This document shows, piece by piece, positions 47,229 to 59,572 of a stretch of DNA of 64,000 bases. The DNA comes from Neckera pumila. Lineage: Eukaryota > Streptophyta > Bryopsida > Hypnales > Neckeraceae. The stretch lies in NCBI GenBank assembly GCA_963969595.1, contig OZ018410.1, forward strand, positions 31,376,913 to 31,440,912. Direction: 5' to 3'. Both the position numbers and the translations under genes were made by a program. The notes under the pieces are model-generated. The model ran no database searches. It saw nothing but the letters and a program-made list of their open reading frames with translations, and was not told where the DNA came from. Numbering within the stretch: the first letter of the stretch is position 1; every line of letters begins with the position of its first letter.

Positions 47229-47520
47229 AGCACATTCAAAATTGCTTTGAATAGGTTCAAGAAAATTCAAATGTAGATGTTGGACATTGAAAATTTACCA
47301 CTTCAAAAGCACATTGTAAGACAAAAATACAAAGGTGTTGGCAAATCACATTTACCAATGCAAAATTTGGCTCATTGCCATGGTGTCAACCTAACACTTT
47401 GGTAAGCATGATTTGCGACACCTCTATAATTTTTGTCTTTTTGAAGTGATTTATTTTCAATGTCCAATATCTAAATTTAAATTTTCTTGAATCTATTCAA
47501 AATGCGCTTCCAATGATAAA
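47229..47520. mobile_element. Second foldback, adjacent to F1
   Basis: Arms of about 120 bp are centred near 47372. The left arm has GACATTGAAAATTTACCACT and the right arm its diverged complement. It abuts the F1 core and is non-coding. Confidence 0.65.
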
Positions 47521-48050
47521 AAAATTCAAGTTCTACTTATGCAGTAGTGAAATATAGTCAATCGGTAGCCCCCTGTGGGTGGAAAGGTTGCCTTACCCAT
47601 GTGAGATGTACAAAAATTTTAAATATTTTTTCTTGCAATTTTCTGTCAAACCTACATAAGGGGATAGCAATTGAAAATTTTCCAACAAAGTATAAATTTG
47701 TGTGAATGGTAGAGTGTGCTACTTGAGTAGCGAAAAAGAGTCAATCGGACTCTTCCACTAATATAAAGTGCATTTATAAAGAATCACTAGTGGAAACAAT
47801 GTCTTTGGTAACCACTGTTTTATGAGGACGGCACCACATGATTTAGCGTGGTGCCTTCCACTGAATAACCTTTCTATTCCTAGATGAGATTGATGGAGGG
47901 CACCCCGGGTTCAATTATTATATTGCGGTGATGTGCATAATTTGTAGCAACCCTTTCAATCTAGCAATTTGTTAAATATAGACACCTCTAACAATATTCC
48001 ATTGTGGTCTTTTGAAAAATGTTGGATTAATGAGGAGCCTCTAACATTGT
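47521..48050. other. Spacer, nothing seen
   Basis: Short open frames only; no repeat end. Confidence 0.35.
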
Positions 48051-48971
48051 TTACCCCCTAAAGGACCAACATGCACTTTTTGGCTATATAGAAATTTTGG
48101 GCAAGTACGTGTGACTAGAGATTTCCATATTATAGGCTGAAATTTTAATAGAAGGTGGGCGCGAGGAGTATCTTCCACACGCACTAAATTTCATGACATT
48201 TGGAAATGTGGGTCAAAAGTTATGGCCTAATATTGTTTTTTTTTTTGTAACCAGGCAATCCGGGCAGATTAAAAACAGTCACTTTTTTCGAAAATAAAAA
48301 CTGGAATTGGTTTTCTAGAGTTATATATAGGTAAAAAGCTTTTAATCCTTCCATTTTGATCAATGAGTAAAAAATTATGAAGATTTTTAGTTTGCGGGCA
48401 GTTATGGATTCTCTACTCTAAAATAAACTTTGAAGTCCTTTATTTTACTCAATTTTCAATATTTTTTGAAAAAAGTGAAATCAGAGGATGTAGATTTTTT
48501 ATTACAATATTGCAACCATTGGAATTAGCATTTTTCAATGCCATAATTAAATTCTTGACAATTTTGTATTTTGAATCATTCTCAACTACTATCTACTTAC
48601 TATTTTTTTCGTGTATGTTGTACAATTTCAAATGAAGTGAAATTTTATAAGCATGTAGCCAACTTATCTAGAAAAAATAATCCAAAGAAGCACCATCATT
48701 TTGGAAATGTTTTCATCAAAAAGTGAGCTTGTGAAGTGTTGCTGCCCTTTTTTTTGCAAAATGGTTTAAGTGAATTTAAATGCTTATATCTTGCAATCCA
48801 CGCGGTGGAAATTTCTGAAATTTTTACCATATGTTCTCAAGTCAGAATATTACAAGATTCTACGGTTACATGTGTCAAAAATTTTTTTTTTCAAAAATTT
48901 GATGCTTGTCTAGAAATGGCAATTTTTGAGCATTTTTGGTGAAAACATAGTCATGAAACTTTAGGGGTTAA
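48051..48971 (+). mobile_element. P2 family element, complete
   Basis: The left border is TTAC then CCCCTAAAGGACCAACATGC. The right border is GAAACTTTAGGGG then TTAA (48968-48971). It is full length and non-coding. Confidence 0.9.
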
Positions 48972-49314
48972 TCATGGCGTGATTGCACTAAATCAATGAG
49001 CTCATGAAACACCTCAAGGGATGTAGACGGTAGACATGGATGGTGTTTAGGGTCTTTATGTACCTTTGGGACACCCTACACCCTAATACTACATGTGATT
49101 TCCGATACCTCTCCACATGCTCTTGGCATTCTCAATCACTAAAGTAAAAGCACCAGTAGTTGATCATTTAAGCAATTTTGGAGCAGATCATGTGCAGTTA
49201 GAAGTGGTGGAAATTTTTTCCATATAGGAAGATAGAAAATATGGGGATTGCAAAATTTTCAGAATTTTATTCCCAAAATTGAAATTATAGTGAATTTTGG
49301 AAGCCAAAAGGTAC
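48972..49314. other. Spacer, nothing seen
   Basis: No gene or repeat end. Confidence 0.35.
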
Positions 49315-49682
49315 ATTTCACCAATAGCCAACATCACAAAGTTTAAACCCTATGGTTTGTCATGTGGTTATCATTGTTTCTTGGGTTTGCACGTTAATTA
49401 TTATTTATTGCATCATTACAATGCATTACTTTGCATTGTTACAATGCAATTGCAAGTAATGCATTGTAACAATGCAATAATGATGCGAAGTAATGCATTG
49501 TAACAATGCAATAATGATGCGAAGTAATGCATTGTAATGATGCAATAAATTGTAATTAACATGCAAATCCATGAAACAACAATAACCACATAATAACTAT
49601 TGACAAATTGTAGGGTCTAAACTTTGTGATGAATATCTAGACTCTGATGGTTGGGTATTGGGCGTGGTTGACTATTGGTGCT
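49315..49682. mobile_element. F2 foldback element
   Basis: An inverted repeat has arms of about 130 bp. Left: CACCAATAGCC, then CATCACAAAGTTTA, then GTGGTTAT. Right: the complement, ending near GACTATTGGTG. The centre is occupied by a 34-bp tandem repeat. It is non-coding. Confidence 0.75.
49454..49552. repeat. 34-bp tandem repeat in F2
   Basis: About 2.8 units of GTAATGCATTGTAACAATGC followed by AATAATGATGCGAA. Each unit itself contains the inverted pair GCATTGT/ACAATGC. Confidence 0.85.
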
Positions 49683-49720
49683 CCTACTTTATTTGAAAGT
49701 AATTTACATTGTAGTGGCAA

Positions 49721-50650
49721 TTAACCCCTAATAGAACATGCGTTTTTTGGCTACATAGAAATTTTGGGCAAGTACATGTGACTTGAAATTACCATATTTT
49801 GGCCCAAATTTTAATGGAAGGTGGGGACGAGAAATATCTTTCATGTGCACTAAATTTCAAAACATTTGAAAATATGAGTCAAAAGTTCTAGCCTAATATG
49901 TTATTTATTTTTTGTAACTGGGCAGTCTAGGTAGATAAAAAAAGTCACCTTTTCCAAATACAAAAATTTGGAATTGGTTTTCTGGAGTTTTATATACATG
50001 GAAAGCTTTGAATCATTCCATTTTAATCAATGAGTCAAAAGTTATGAGGAGTTTTTTGTTTGTAGGCAGTTATGGATTTTCTACTCTAAAATAAACTTTG
50101 AAGTCCTTTATCTTATTCAATTTTCAATATTTTTGGAAAAAAATAAAATCATAGGATGTAGATATTTTATTACAACAATGCAACCATTGGGATTGACATT
50201 TTTCAATTCCATAAATAAAGGCTTAACAATTTAGTATTTTGAATCATTCTCCACTAGTATCTACTTACTGTTTTTTTCCTATATGTTGTATAATTCCAAA
50301 TAATGTGAAAATCTTCAAACACGTGGCCAACTTGTCTAGGAAAAAGAATCCACATAATCACCACCATTTGGGAGATTTTTCAGGGAAAAGTGAGCTTGTG
50401 AAGTGCAGCTGCCCAATTTTTCGTAGGGTCCCAAAAAATGATTTCAGAGAATATGAGTGCTTATATCTTGCAATCCAGGTGGTGGAAATTTCTGAAATTT
50501 TTATCACATGCTCTCAAGTCAGCATACTACAAGATCCCATGGTTATATATGTCTCAAAAAAAGTTTTTTCAAAAATTTGGTACTTGTTCTAAAAATGACA
50601 ATTTTTGAGTGTTTTAGGTGAAAACGTAGTCATAGAACTTTAGAGGTTGT
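49721..50650 (+). mobile_element. P2 family element, complete
   Basis: The left border is TTAA then CCCCTAATAGAACATGCG. The right border is GAACTTTAGAGG then TTGT. The interior is typical P2. The right flank is eroded. Confidence 0.85.
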
Positions 50651-51678
50651 ACAGTTGCCCTTGTCCCTATCCTTGTAGCTTGTTGGGGACATGAAGGTTG
50701 CTATTATGTGAGCATCGGAGTATGAGCCCATGAGCCTAGAACACTACACACCTATATTGTAGGTGTATATACTATAAAAATCTTCTATGATTATAGAATA
50801 TATATATATATGTTACAAAGACTCATATTATAGGTGTTTATGTTACATGCACCTTCTGTAGTATGTGATGTCTATACTATAGGTACCTATATTGTAGGCT
50901 CAATGCTCACAAGCTCGCATTCTTGGGCTCACATACTAGCACCGTTGAGATTCTAATAAAATCTGACAAGATTTTGGCTTCAACACCTAAAGGTCAAAGA
51001 CTATGTTTTCACCAAAACCACTCCAAAACTGCCATTTCTAATACAAGTACTAAATTTTGAAAAAAAAATTATTTTTAGAAAATTGTAACCATAGGACCTT
51101 CTAGTATACTAGTTCAAGATGTTGTGGAAAAAATTTCAGATATTTCCACCTTGCGGATTGCAAGATATTAGCATTTGAATTGACAAAAATCCTTTTTTTG
51201 TCCCTGCTAAAATCTAGACAGCTGCACTTCACGAGGTCACATTTGTATGAAAAAATGGTGTTTATTCTTTTAAATCATTCTTCAAGGCAAGTTGGCTACA
51301 TGCTTGAAAAATTTCAGATCATTTGGAGTTGTAAAACATATAGAAAAAAAATAATAAGTAGAAAGAGGTAGAAAATGATTCAAAGCACTAAATTGTTAAG
51401 AATTTAGATATGAAACTGAAAAATGCCAATCCCAACAGTTGTAATGTTGTAATAAACAATCTACACCCAATATTTTTATTTTTTTTCAAAAAAAATGGAA
51501 ATTGAGTTAAATAAAGGACTTCAAAGTTTATTTTAGAGTAGAGGTTCCATAACTACCTACAAACTAAGAATCTTCATAACTTTTGACTCATAATTGAAAT
51601 GGAATGATTCAAAGCTTCCCTTGTATATATAAATCTAAAGAACCAGTTTCAATTTTTTATTTTATTAAAAAGTGATTT

Positions 51679-53482
51679 TTAACCCCTAAAGTTCTATGAC
51701 TACGTTTTCATCAAAAATACTCAAAAATTGCCATTTTTTAGTACAAGTACCCAATTTTTGAAACAAAACTTTTTTTGACACATAACACTATAGGATCTTG
51801 TAGTATGCTGACTTGAGAGCATGTGGTAAAAATTTCCACTGCGTGGATTGCAAGATATAAGCATTCAAATTCACTGAAATTATTTTTTTAGCCTTGCAAA
51901 AAATAGGGCAGCTACACTTCACAACTGTAAGCTCACTTTTTGATGAAAAAATGTCCAAAATGATGTTGCTTATTTGTGTTCTTTTTTCTAGACAGGTTGG
52001 TTACATGCTTGAAAAATTTCAGTTCATTTGGAATTGTCCAACATATAGAAAAAAATAGTAAGTAGATAGTAGTAGAAAATGATTCAAAATACTTAATTGT
52101 CAAGATTTAATTATAGAACTGATAAATGCCAATCCCAATGGTTGCAATGCTGCAATAAACAATCTGCATCCTATGATTTTATTTTTTTCAAAAAATTATT
52201 GAAAATTGAGTAAGAAAAAGGACTTCAAAGTTTATTTTAGAATAGAGCATCCATAATTGCCCGCAAACTAAAATTCTTAACCCCTAAAGGACCAACATGC
52301 GTTTTGGGGCCATATAGAAATTTTAGGCAGGTACGTGTGACTAGAGATATCCATATTTGAGGCTGAAATTTTAATAGAAGGTGGGGGCGAGGAATATCTT
52401 CATGTGTACCAAGTTTCATGACATTTCACAATATAATCAAAAGTTGTGACCTAAGATGTTATTTTTTTTTGTAACTGGGCAGTTTGGGTAGATCAGAAAA
52501 AATCATTTTTTTGGGATTTTTTTTTGAAATTGGTTCTCTACATTTATATATACTTAAAAAGCTTTGAGTCATTCCATTTCAATCAATGAGTCAAAAGTTA
52601 TGAGGGTTTTTGAATTGCGAGCAATTATGGATTTACTACTCTAAAAGAACTTTGAAGTCGTTTATTTAACTCAATTTTCAATTTTGGAAAAATTAACTAA
52701 TTTTCAATTTTGGAAAAAAATAAAATCCTAGGATGTAGATTGCTTATTACAATATTACAATTGTTGGGATTGGCATTTTTAAATTCCATGATCACATTTT
52801 TTACAATTTAGTATTTTGAATCATTTTCTACTTCTTTCTACTTACTATTTTTTTCCTATATGTTGTATAATTCCAAATGGTGTGAAAATTTTCAAGCATA
52901 CACACAACTTGTTTAGGAAACTGAATTCAAAGAATTACCACCTTTATCGGCATATTTTCATTGAAAAGTGAGCTTGCCAAATGTAGCTGCTCGGTTTTTC
53001 GCAGGATTGAAAAAATGGTTTTCAAGACTTTGAATGCTTATATCTCATGATCCACAAAGTGGAATTTTCTGAAATTTTTACCACATGTTTTCAAAATATC
53101 ATACTACAAGATCCAATGGTTACATGTGTCAAAAATTATTTTTTTCCAGTAGTTGGTAGTTGTATTAGAAATGGCAGTTTTGGAGCGTTTTTGGTGATTA
53201 CATAGTCATGAAACTTTAGGGGTTAATTTCAAATTTTTGTTTTTGAAAAAAGTGATTTTTTTTTATTTGCCCAAATTGCCCAATTACAAAAAAAAATAAC
53301 ATATTAGGCCATAGCTTTTGACTCACATTTCTAAATGTCATGAAATTTATTGCATATGAAAGATATTCCTTGCCCCACTTTCTATTAAAATTTTAGCCTA
53401 AAATATAGAAATCTCTAGTCACACGTACTTGCCCAAAACTTCTATACAGCCAAAAAATGCATGCCGATCCTTTAGGGGTTAA
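51679..53482 (-). mobile_element. P2 element, middle level of the nest
   Basis: The left border is TTAA then CCCCTAAAGTTCTATGACTA. The right border is CCGATCCTTTAGGGG then TTAA (53479-53482). It is interrupted by 52277-53226. About 75 bp expected at the junction from sister copies are missing. Confidence 0.85.
52277..53226 (+). mobile_element. P2 element, innermost of the nest
   Basis: TTAA then CCCCTAAAGGACCAACATGC at the left; GAAACTTTAGGGG then TTAA (53223-53226) at the right. It is close in sequence to the copy at 40118-41047, so both are relatively young. Confidence 0.92.
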
Positions 53483-53739
53483 AGAATTTTTTTGAGCCCG
53501 GACTGCCCGCCGGCCAATGAAAATGACATATAATGCAATAACTTTTTAACCATGTAATCAAAATTTATGAAAATTATTGGGCCTTAAAGCTATTTCTGGA
53601 ACACATCTTGTGTGGGAAAAAAATCATTCTATTTGTAGTGAGCTGCCCAAATTTGCTATATTTCCAAAAAAATAATGTTTGGTCTTTTAGGGGCTAATGT
53701 CAACATGGGGTAACGTGTCAACCCTTGATTGGTGGATTC

Positions 53740-54660
53740 TTAACCCCTAAAGGACCGGCATGCAATTTTTGGTTGTATAGAAATTTTGGGCAGGTACGTG
53801 TGACTAGAGATTTTCATATTTTAAGTTGAAATTTTAATAGAAAGTAGGCGCAAGGAATGTCTTTCATATGCACTAAATTTCATGACATTTGGAAATAGGA
53901 GTCAAAAGTTATGGCCAAATATGTTACTTTTTTTGTAATTGGGCAGCTTGGTCAAATTAAAAAAATCACTTTTTTCAAATATTAAAACTTGAAATTGGTT
54001 TTATAGAGTTATATATACGTGGAAAGCTTTGAATCATTCCATTTCGACCAATGAGTCAAAAGTTATGAGGTTTTTTAGTTTGCGGGCAATTATGGATTTT
54101 TTACTCTGAAATAAACTTTGAAGTTGTTTATTTAACTTAAGTTTTAATATGTTTTTTGAAAAAAAAAACCCAGAGGATGTAGGTTGTTTGTTACAACATT
54201 ACAACCATTGGAATTGATATTTTTCAGTTCCATAATTAAGTTCTTAACAATTTAGTATTTTGGATCGTTCTCTATTTTTTTCTACTTACTATTCTTTTTG
54301 TATATGTTGAATAGTTTCAAATGATTTAAAAAATTTTAAGCATGTTGCCAACTTGTTTAGGAAAAACAGTTCAAAGAAGAAACACCAATTTGGACATTTT
54401 TTCATATAAATGTGACTTGGTGAAGTGCAACTACCCTATTTTTTGCAAGGACAAAAAAAGAATTTTTGCCAATTTAAATGCTAATATCTTCCGATCCGCA
54501 TGGTGGAAAATTCTAACATCTTTGAAAACTAGTTTACTATAAGATCCTACGGTTACATGTGTCAAAATTAGTTTTTTTTCAAATATTTGGTACTTGTACT
54601 AAAAATGGCAATTTTTGAATGTTTTCGGTGACAACATAGTCATAGAACTTTAGGTGCTAA
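53740..54660 (+). mobile_element. P2 family element, complete
   Basis: The left border is TTAA then CCCCTAAAGGACCGGCATGC. The right border is GAACTTTAGGTG then CTAA (54657-54660). It contains the uninterrupted site TTCTTAACAATTTAG at 54241, used as the empty-site reference for the P4 insertion. Confidence 0.88.
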
Positions 54661-54934
54661 TACCATAGCCAAAGGTCACCTTTGGCAAAAAATAATCAAA
54701 AATTTTTAAGCCGAATGATTTTGAAAATTAACAAGCCTCCTTACCAAATCCAAGGAAAATTCATTGTTATGAAAACCAGAATGCTAGAAAATGTTCCAAT
54801 ACATCTACATGCCAATACATTTCTACCAAGTGATGGGTAGAGAGGTCATTTTTATAGTGAAACTCATTGTCCATCATGAATCCTCAAAGGATATGGGACA
54901 ATTTGAAGATGAGCTTGAACGCTCATCGTCAAAA

Positions 54935-57085
54935 CGCAGGAATTGTGTTTAATGTAGAACTTTAGACCTCATTACGGCATAGTAGAATAACGTTTTTCAA
55001 AAAACTTTGAACTAATAAAAGTTGGTAAATTACTCTTTATTTCATCTCCAAAAATCCATTTGAGATTCCAAGCTTCCAGTCAAAAGTTATGGACAAAATT
55101 CAGAGAGGATGTTTGAAAATGTTAAAGAAAACTTCTCTCCTAACCCCCTCTCTAAATTTTTTCCATAACTTTTTATTGAGGACTTAAAAATCTCAACGGA
55201 TTTTTGGAGATGAAATTAGACTTGATTTAACAACTTTCCTTAGTTCAAAATTTTATAAAAATATTATTCTATTATGCCAAAATAAGGTCTGAATTTTGAC
55301 ATTGAACACAATTTTTGCTTTTGACTTAACTAGGTATGAACGGTTGAGCTTCTATTAATCCTAACTTACATTTTGTAATTAAGACAATTTGATTTTATAG
55401 TTAAATTTTGTTTTTTTGAGTGTGAAATGGGTTAAATGTTTAAAGTTTTGAATAATCAAGTGTGAATGTGGTGATATTTGAAATTAAAGTGTGAAAAGAC
55501 TCTTTGGTTTGAGCGGTTGTGAAGTTTGACGGGTTTTTACGAAGAGATTGGAAGGGGTGTTTGAAAAAGGATCGTGATAAATAGTCTTTTTTTCTCTCAT
55601 TCTTCTCTCTCTTTAATTTCTCTTGCATTCATGACGTGAGGTCACCTTTTTGTGTTGTTGTATTAATTTATAGATTCATAATTGTCATTTTTAGTGGTTT
55701 TTATTCACTTAAGTTGCTTCAAGCATGAAATTTAATTTTGATGTTACATTGCTTTGAGCATTTTATAAAGGAGAATCTCTTTAAGAAAATTTGATTATAT
55801 TTTGAGTAGATTTTGTCTATCGATTATATTTTATCTCTTAAGAGAATTTTTGTGTTAATGTTTAAAGCAAGATTTGAAGTAAAGAGGAACAAATATTAAG
55901 TTAGTGTTGACTTAATAATTCCAGTGATTGAAAATTATTTTCATTTTAAGAATTGGAATATCTTTGTATCACAAATGGACATGTATGTTTGAAACAAAAT
56001 TAGGGATTGAGATTTAATTTGTGTTGGAACATGAATTTACATTTCTAGCAAATAGAAATCATTGACCAATCATAAACAATTGTTGTATATTCTAGATATT
56101 GAATGATTATTCATATGATTAATAAATGATATTCCAATTGAAGACATGAGTACATGATTGAATGTTTGAATGTGTATTTAAACTCTTTGATTGACAATTG
56201 TATGCAATTGTGAGAATTTAGTAAGCATAATTTAGAATTAATATTACAATTAAAAAAAAAGAGTTTTCAAGATAATATGGTGATGCGAATGGAGAAAGCT
56301 TAAAGCTAAAGATGGAAGGATACGTAGTCAAACAAAGATCAGAATCTTAAAAAGGGAAGAATTTGAAATTCTTTAATTAATTTAGCAAAGTGCATTATAC
56401 ATCCCTCAAGGGAAATTTTAGAATTGCTTAAAGCATTTTTGTGTTAATGTATTTGCTTAAAGCAATGTCCTTGATTGTTTCAATCTCTTGAAAGGATGTG
56501 TGTTACATTTACTTTAAGTAATTGAGACATTAGTGCTTAAAGCGACTTAGATGTTGAGATGATATTTGTGCAAAACAATTAATGAATTATTGGTTAAACT
56601 AAATTTTCAAAGTTCAAATATATATATATATTGTGAGATGCAGGTTGCAAATGAATATATTTGTAATATATTTCAGTGAATTCAAAGTATGAGATTTGTG
56701 GATGCAGATTCCCTTAATTTACACCTTTAGATTTACATCTTATTTTAAGATAAGACCGGATATAGGACGGACTTAGTGGTTAGAAATTTATATTTATAAT
56801 TGGACGGAAATTAGAGAAAGAATTCCTTTCCCATTCCTGAATAGAATATGAAATATACCAAATATTTTAATACATTAAGATTAACGACATAATTGACCTA
56901 CAAAGTGACATTAGCTAACTAAAATCCTAAGCTAATTTGAGTTTTTCCCTGAACAAACCTAGTTGGGATTGCCTTGATTTTGTTTTAGAAAAATTGTACT
57001 ACACATTTCCCACATGGTTTGTCCTACCTTCTACCACCTCACTTGTATAAAGATATTGTCTACACATTTTCTTCCACTCCCAACA
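54935..57085. mobile_element. F1 foldback element, copy 3, split by a solo LTR
   Basis: An inverted repeat centred near 55130 has arms similar to F1 copies 1 and 2 (GGCATAGTAGAATAACGTTT; GGATTTTTGGAGATGAAATT). The right arm stops at 55373 and resumes at 57004 with CATTTCCCACATGG. The outer part of the left arm is missing. Confidence 0.75.
55374..57003. mobile_element. Solo LTR (1630 bp) with 5-bp duplication CATTT
   Basis: It begins TGTAATTAAGAC and ends TTGTACTACA, flanked by CATTT at 55369-55373 and 57004-57008. Removing it restores the F1 right arm (ACATTTCCCACATGG against TACATATCCCACATGG in copy 1). No coding sequence or internal region is present, so it is a solo LTR rather than a full element. 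Orientation is unknown. Confidence 0.8.
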
Positions 57086-57197
57086 GAAGTGACTTTTGAA
57101 TCTATGAAAGGTGGTTGCCGGAAATTACAATATTTTTTATTTTAATGTCGAATTTTTAAGAAATTATAATTTAAAGTGCCGAAGTGCTTTTTGGACT

Positions 57198-58131
57198 GTA
57201 ACCCCTAAAGGACTAACATGCCTTTTTTGGCCGTATAGAATTTTTGGGCAGGTACGTACGGCTAGAGATTTCTATATTTTTGGCTGAAATTTTAATAGAA
57301 GCTGGGGGCAAAGAATATCTTTCATATGCACCAAATTTCACGACATTTGGAAATACGAGTCAAAAGTTATGACCTAATATGTTACTTTTTTTCATAACTA
57401 GGCAATCTGAGCAGATCAGAAAAAAAATCACTTTTTTTGAAAACAAAAATTTGAAATTGATTTTCTAGAGTTATATATAGGTAAAAAGCCTTTAATCATC
57501 CCATTTCAATCAATGAGTCAAAAGTTATGAAGATTTTTAGTTTGCGGGTAGTTATAGATTCTCTACTTTAAAATAAACTTTGAGGTCCTTTATTTTATTC
57601 AAATTTCAATATTTTTTGAAAAAAATAAATTCTAGGATGTAGATTATTTATGAAAATATTGCCACCATTGGAATTAGCATTTTTCAATTCCATAATTAAA
57701 TTCTTGACAGTTTAGTATTTTGAATCATTCTCTACTACTATCTACTTACAATTTTTTTCCTATATGTTGTACAATTCTAAATGAAGTGAAAATTTTCAAG
57801 CATGTAGACAACTTGTCTAGGAAAAAGAATCCAAAGAAGCACCATCATTTTGGACATTTTTTCATCGAAAAGTGAGCTTGTGAAGTGCTGCTGCCCTATT
57901 TTTTGCAGGGCCCAAAAAATGGTTTTAATGAATTTGAATGCATATATCTTGCAATCCATGCGGTGGAAATTCCTGAATTTTTTTTCGCATATTCTCAAGT
58001 CACCATACTACAAGATCCTACAGTTACATGTGTAAAAAAAAGTTTTTTTTCAAGAATTGGATACTTGTATTAAAAATGACAATTTTTGAGCATTTTCAGT
58101 GAGAACATAGTCATGGAACTTTAGGGGTTAA
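57198..58131 (+). mobile_element. P2 family element, complete
   Basis: The left border is GTAA then CCCCTAAAGGACTAACATGC. The right border is GGAACTTTAGGGG then TTAA (58128-58131). It is full length and non-coding. Confidence 0.9.
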
Positions 58132-58180
58132 TTAATTATTTGGCGAACATGTGCCGAAGGTGACCTTTGGGTACGGTAGA

Positions 58181-58486
58181 TACATAGAAGGGCAGTAAGT
58201 TATGGATAGTGTTGATAGGGCATTTATGTCTCCACTCTATGCACGATTTTGTAATTTCAGGCTAATTACTTCAAAATTTCACGGAAATTACATTTTTTAC
58301 CGGAAATTATTATTCCGCTTGGGTTTGATTTGTGACAACCGCACACCTTGAAAAATATGTGCTCCCTCTTGGAGTTGATCCCAAGATAGTCAGATTACAA
58401 ATCAGGGTGGTGATAGGCTGTTCTACCTTATGTGCATATGCACAGTGATTTCGAAGACAGATGCACATATGCAATTCCAATGGCCA
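58181..58486. other. Spacer, nothing seen
   Basis: About 300 bases. It has a short inverted pair of ATGCACATATG-like sequence near 58430-58475. No gene is seen. Confidence 0.35.
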
Positions 58487-59231
58487 TTAACCCCTAAATG
58501 ACGGATCCATGACCATTGATTTCAAACCTCACTGTCCATCACTCAATTTGCTACCATTTTGCAACTAGATATATACAAAAAAAATTATTTTTATTTTTTA
58601 GAGATGAAAGTACATGTCTTCTTTACTTCAAAAAAAAATTTAGATTTTTTTGTGGAAAATTAATTTTTTTAAGAATTTTTGAAGAAAAAGTGAAGAAAAT
58701 TTATATTAAATAGAAAAATGTTTTAAAAAATCTGAAAATTTCACCATAAGTGTATATCACAATGACAAACATCAGGGTGTAAACTCAATTTCTGTGTAAT
58801 TTTATAATTAGAAAATAATTGACATTGAAAATACACCCAATGTTCAAATTGCAATAAAATATTCAATGTTAAAAAAAATTTCAAAATTCAAATTGGACGT
58901 GAAACTAGAGTAGATGATCTTCATTTTGTTAGTTTGACTCAAACTCAAAAAATATCATTTTTGTGGAGAAATTTCAGATTTAAAGCAAGGAGCAACAACT
59001 TCCCAAAGTACTCTAAAATAGCATATTTTGTGATCCGTTTTTTTTAATAGCTTCTCATTTCCATGAAGACAAAGACTGGAAAGAGTACAAACTCAATTGG
59101 ATACTCTTCTTAACCCAATGTGAAAGGTCAACAAGAAAAAGGAGGATGAAAAAATGCTTTTGAACTCTCTTAGCTCAACAGTACTGTCATCAGAACGCCA
59201 CGGAATGGCATCCGCAGCGTTCCAGGGTTAA
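58487..59231. mobile_element. P5, a further TTAA-bounded element
   Basis: The left border is TTAA then CCCCTAAATGACGGATCC. The right border is GCATCCGCAGCGTTCCAGGG then TTAA (59228-59231). The inverted repeats are weak. The CTGTCATCAG motif near the right end is shared with P4. It is non-coding. A single copy in the window, so less certain. Confidence 0.55.
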
Positions 59232-59572
59232 AAAAGAAACAGGAAATTGCTATCTGCTACAGTCATTGAAATTGCAGTCAATTTCCTCAATTTCATGTTA
59301 CTCTGGAATCACAAATTGTTGGTGAACAACCAGCAATGCTTTTAACTAAGAGAACCGCTACCCCAGTGCCTAGCTTCATGCTCATCTGATGACATCCACT
59401 GATTCACCGTCATAATCCTACCTAAGTATGCCAATACCAGCAGCTTCGACCGCCACTGACCACCACCGACCGACATCAATTGACAAGAACAGAGTTGAAA
59501 GTCTTCCAAAACAAGTCCACCTCCTCCGGCTACAGCTATGTTGTAGGGGTACAACAGAATCCACTCCTGTTC
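59232..59572. other. Spacer, nothing seen
   Basis: Less AT-rich than its flanks; no recognisable gene. Confidence 0.35.

Larger units (their letters stand above)
50980..53697 (-). mobile_element. P3 element hosting a two-level P2 nest
   Basis: It begins TCAA then CACCTAAAGGTCAAAGACTA and runs to 51678. It resumes at 53483 (GAATTTTTTTGAGCCCGG) to GGTCTTTTAGGGG and CTAA (53694-53697). Joining the two parts recreates a site like CTTAAAGAAATTTTTTGAGC, seen uninterrupted at 30018-30040. Confidence 0.85.
54661..58180. mobile_element. Possible larger element T with 26-bp inverted ends
   Basis: The left end is TACCATAGCCAAAGGTCACC then TTTGGCA. The right end, complemented, is TACCGTACCCAAAGGTCACC then TTCGGCA. 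Between them lie an F1-like foldback, a solo LTR and a P2 element. No target duplication is evident, so it is tentative. Confidence 0.4.

Noticed and set aside
49454..49552. Possible CRISPR array
   Set aside because: Repeats are contiguous with no unique spacers, and the context is a plant foldback element.
57777..58073. Short frames recurring in P2 copies (also 48736, 50239, 37406)
   Set aside because: Same region of a non-coding element read in several frames with frequent indels; no sign of coding constraint.
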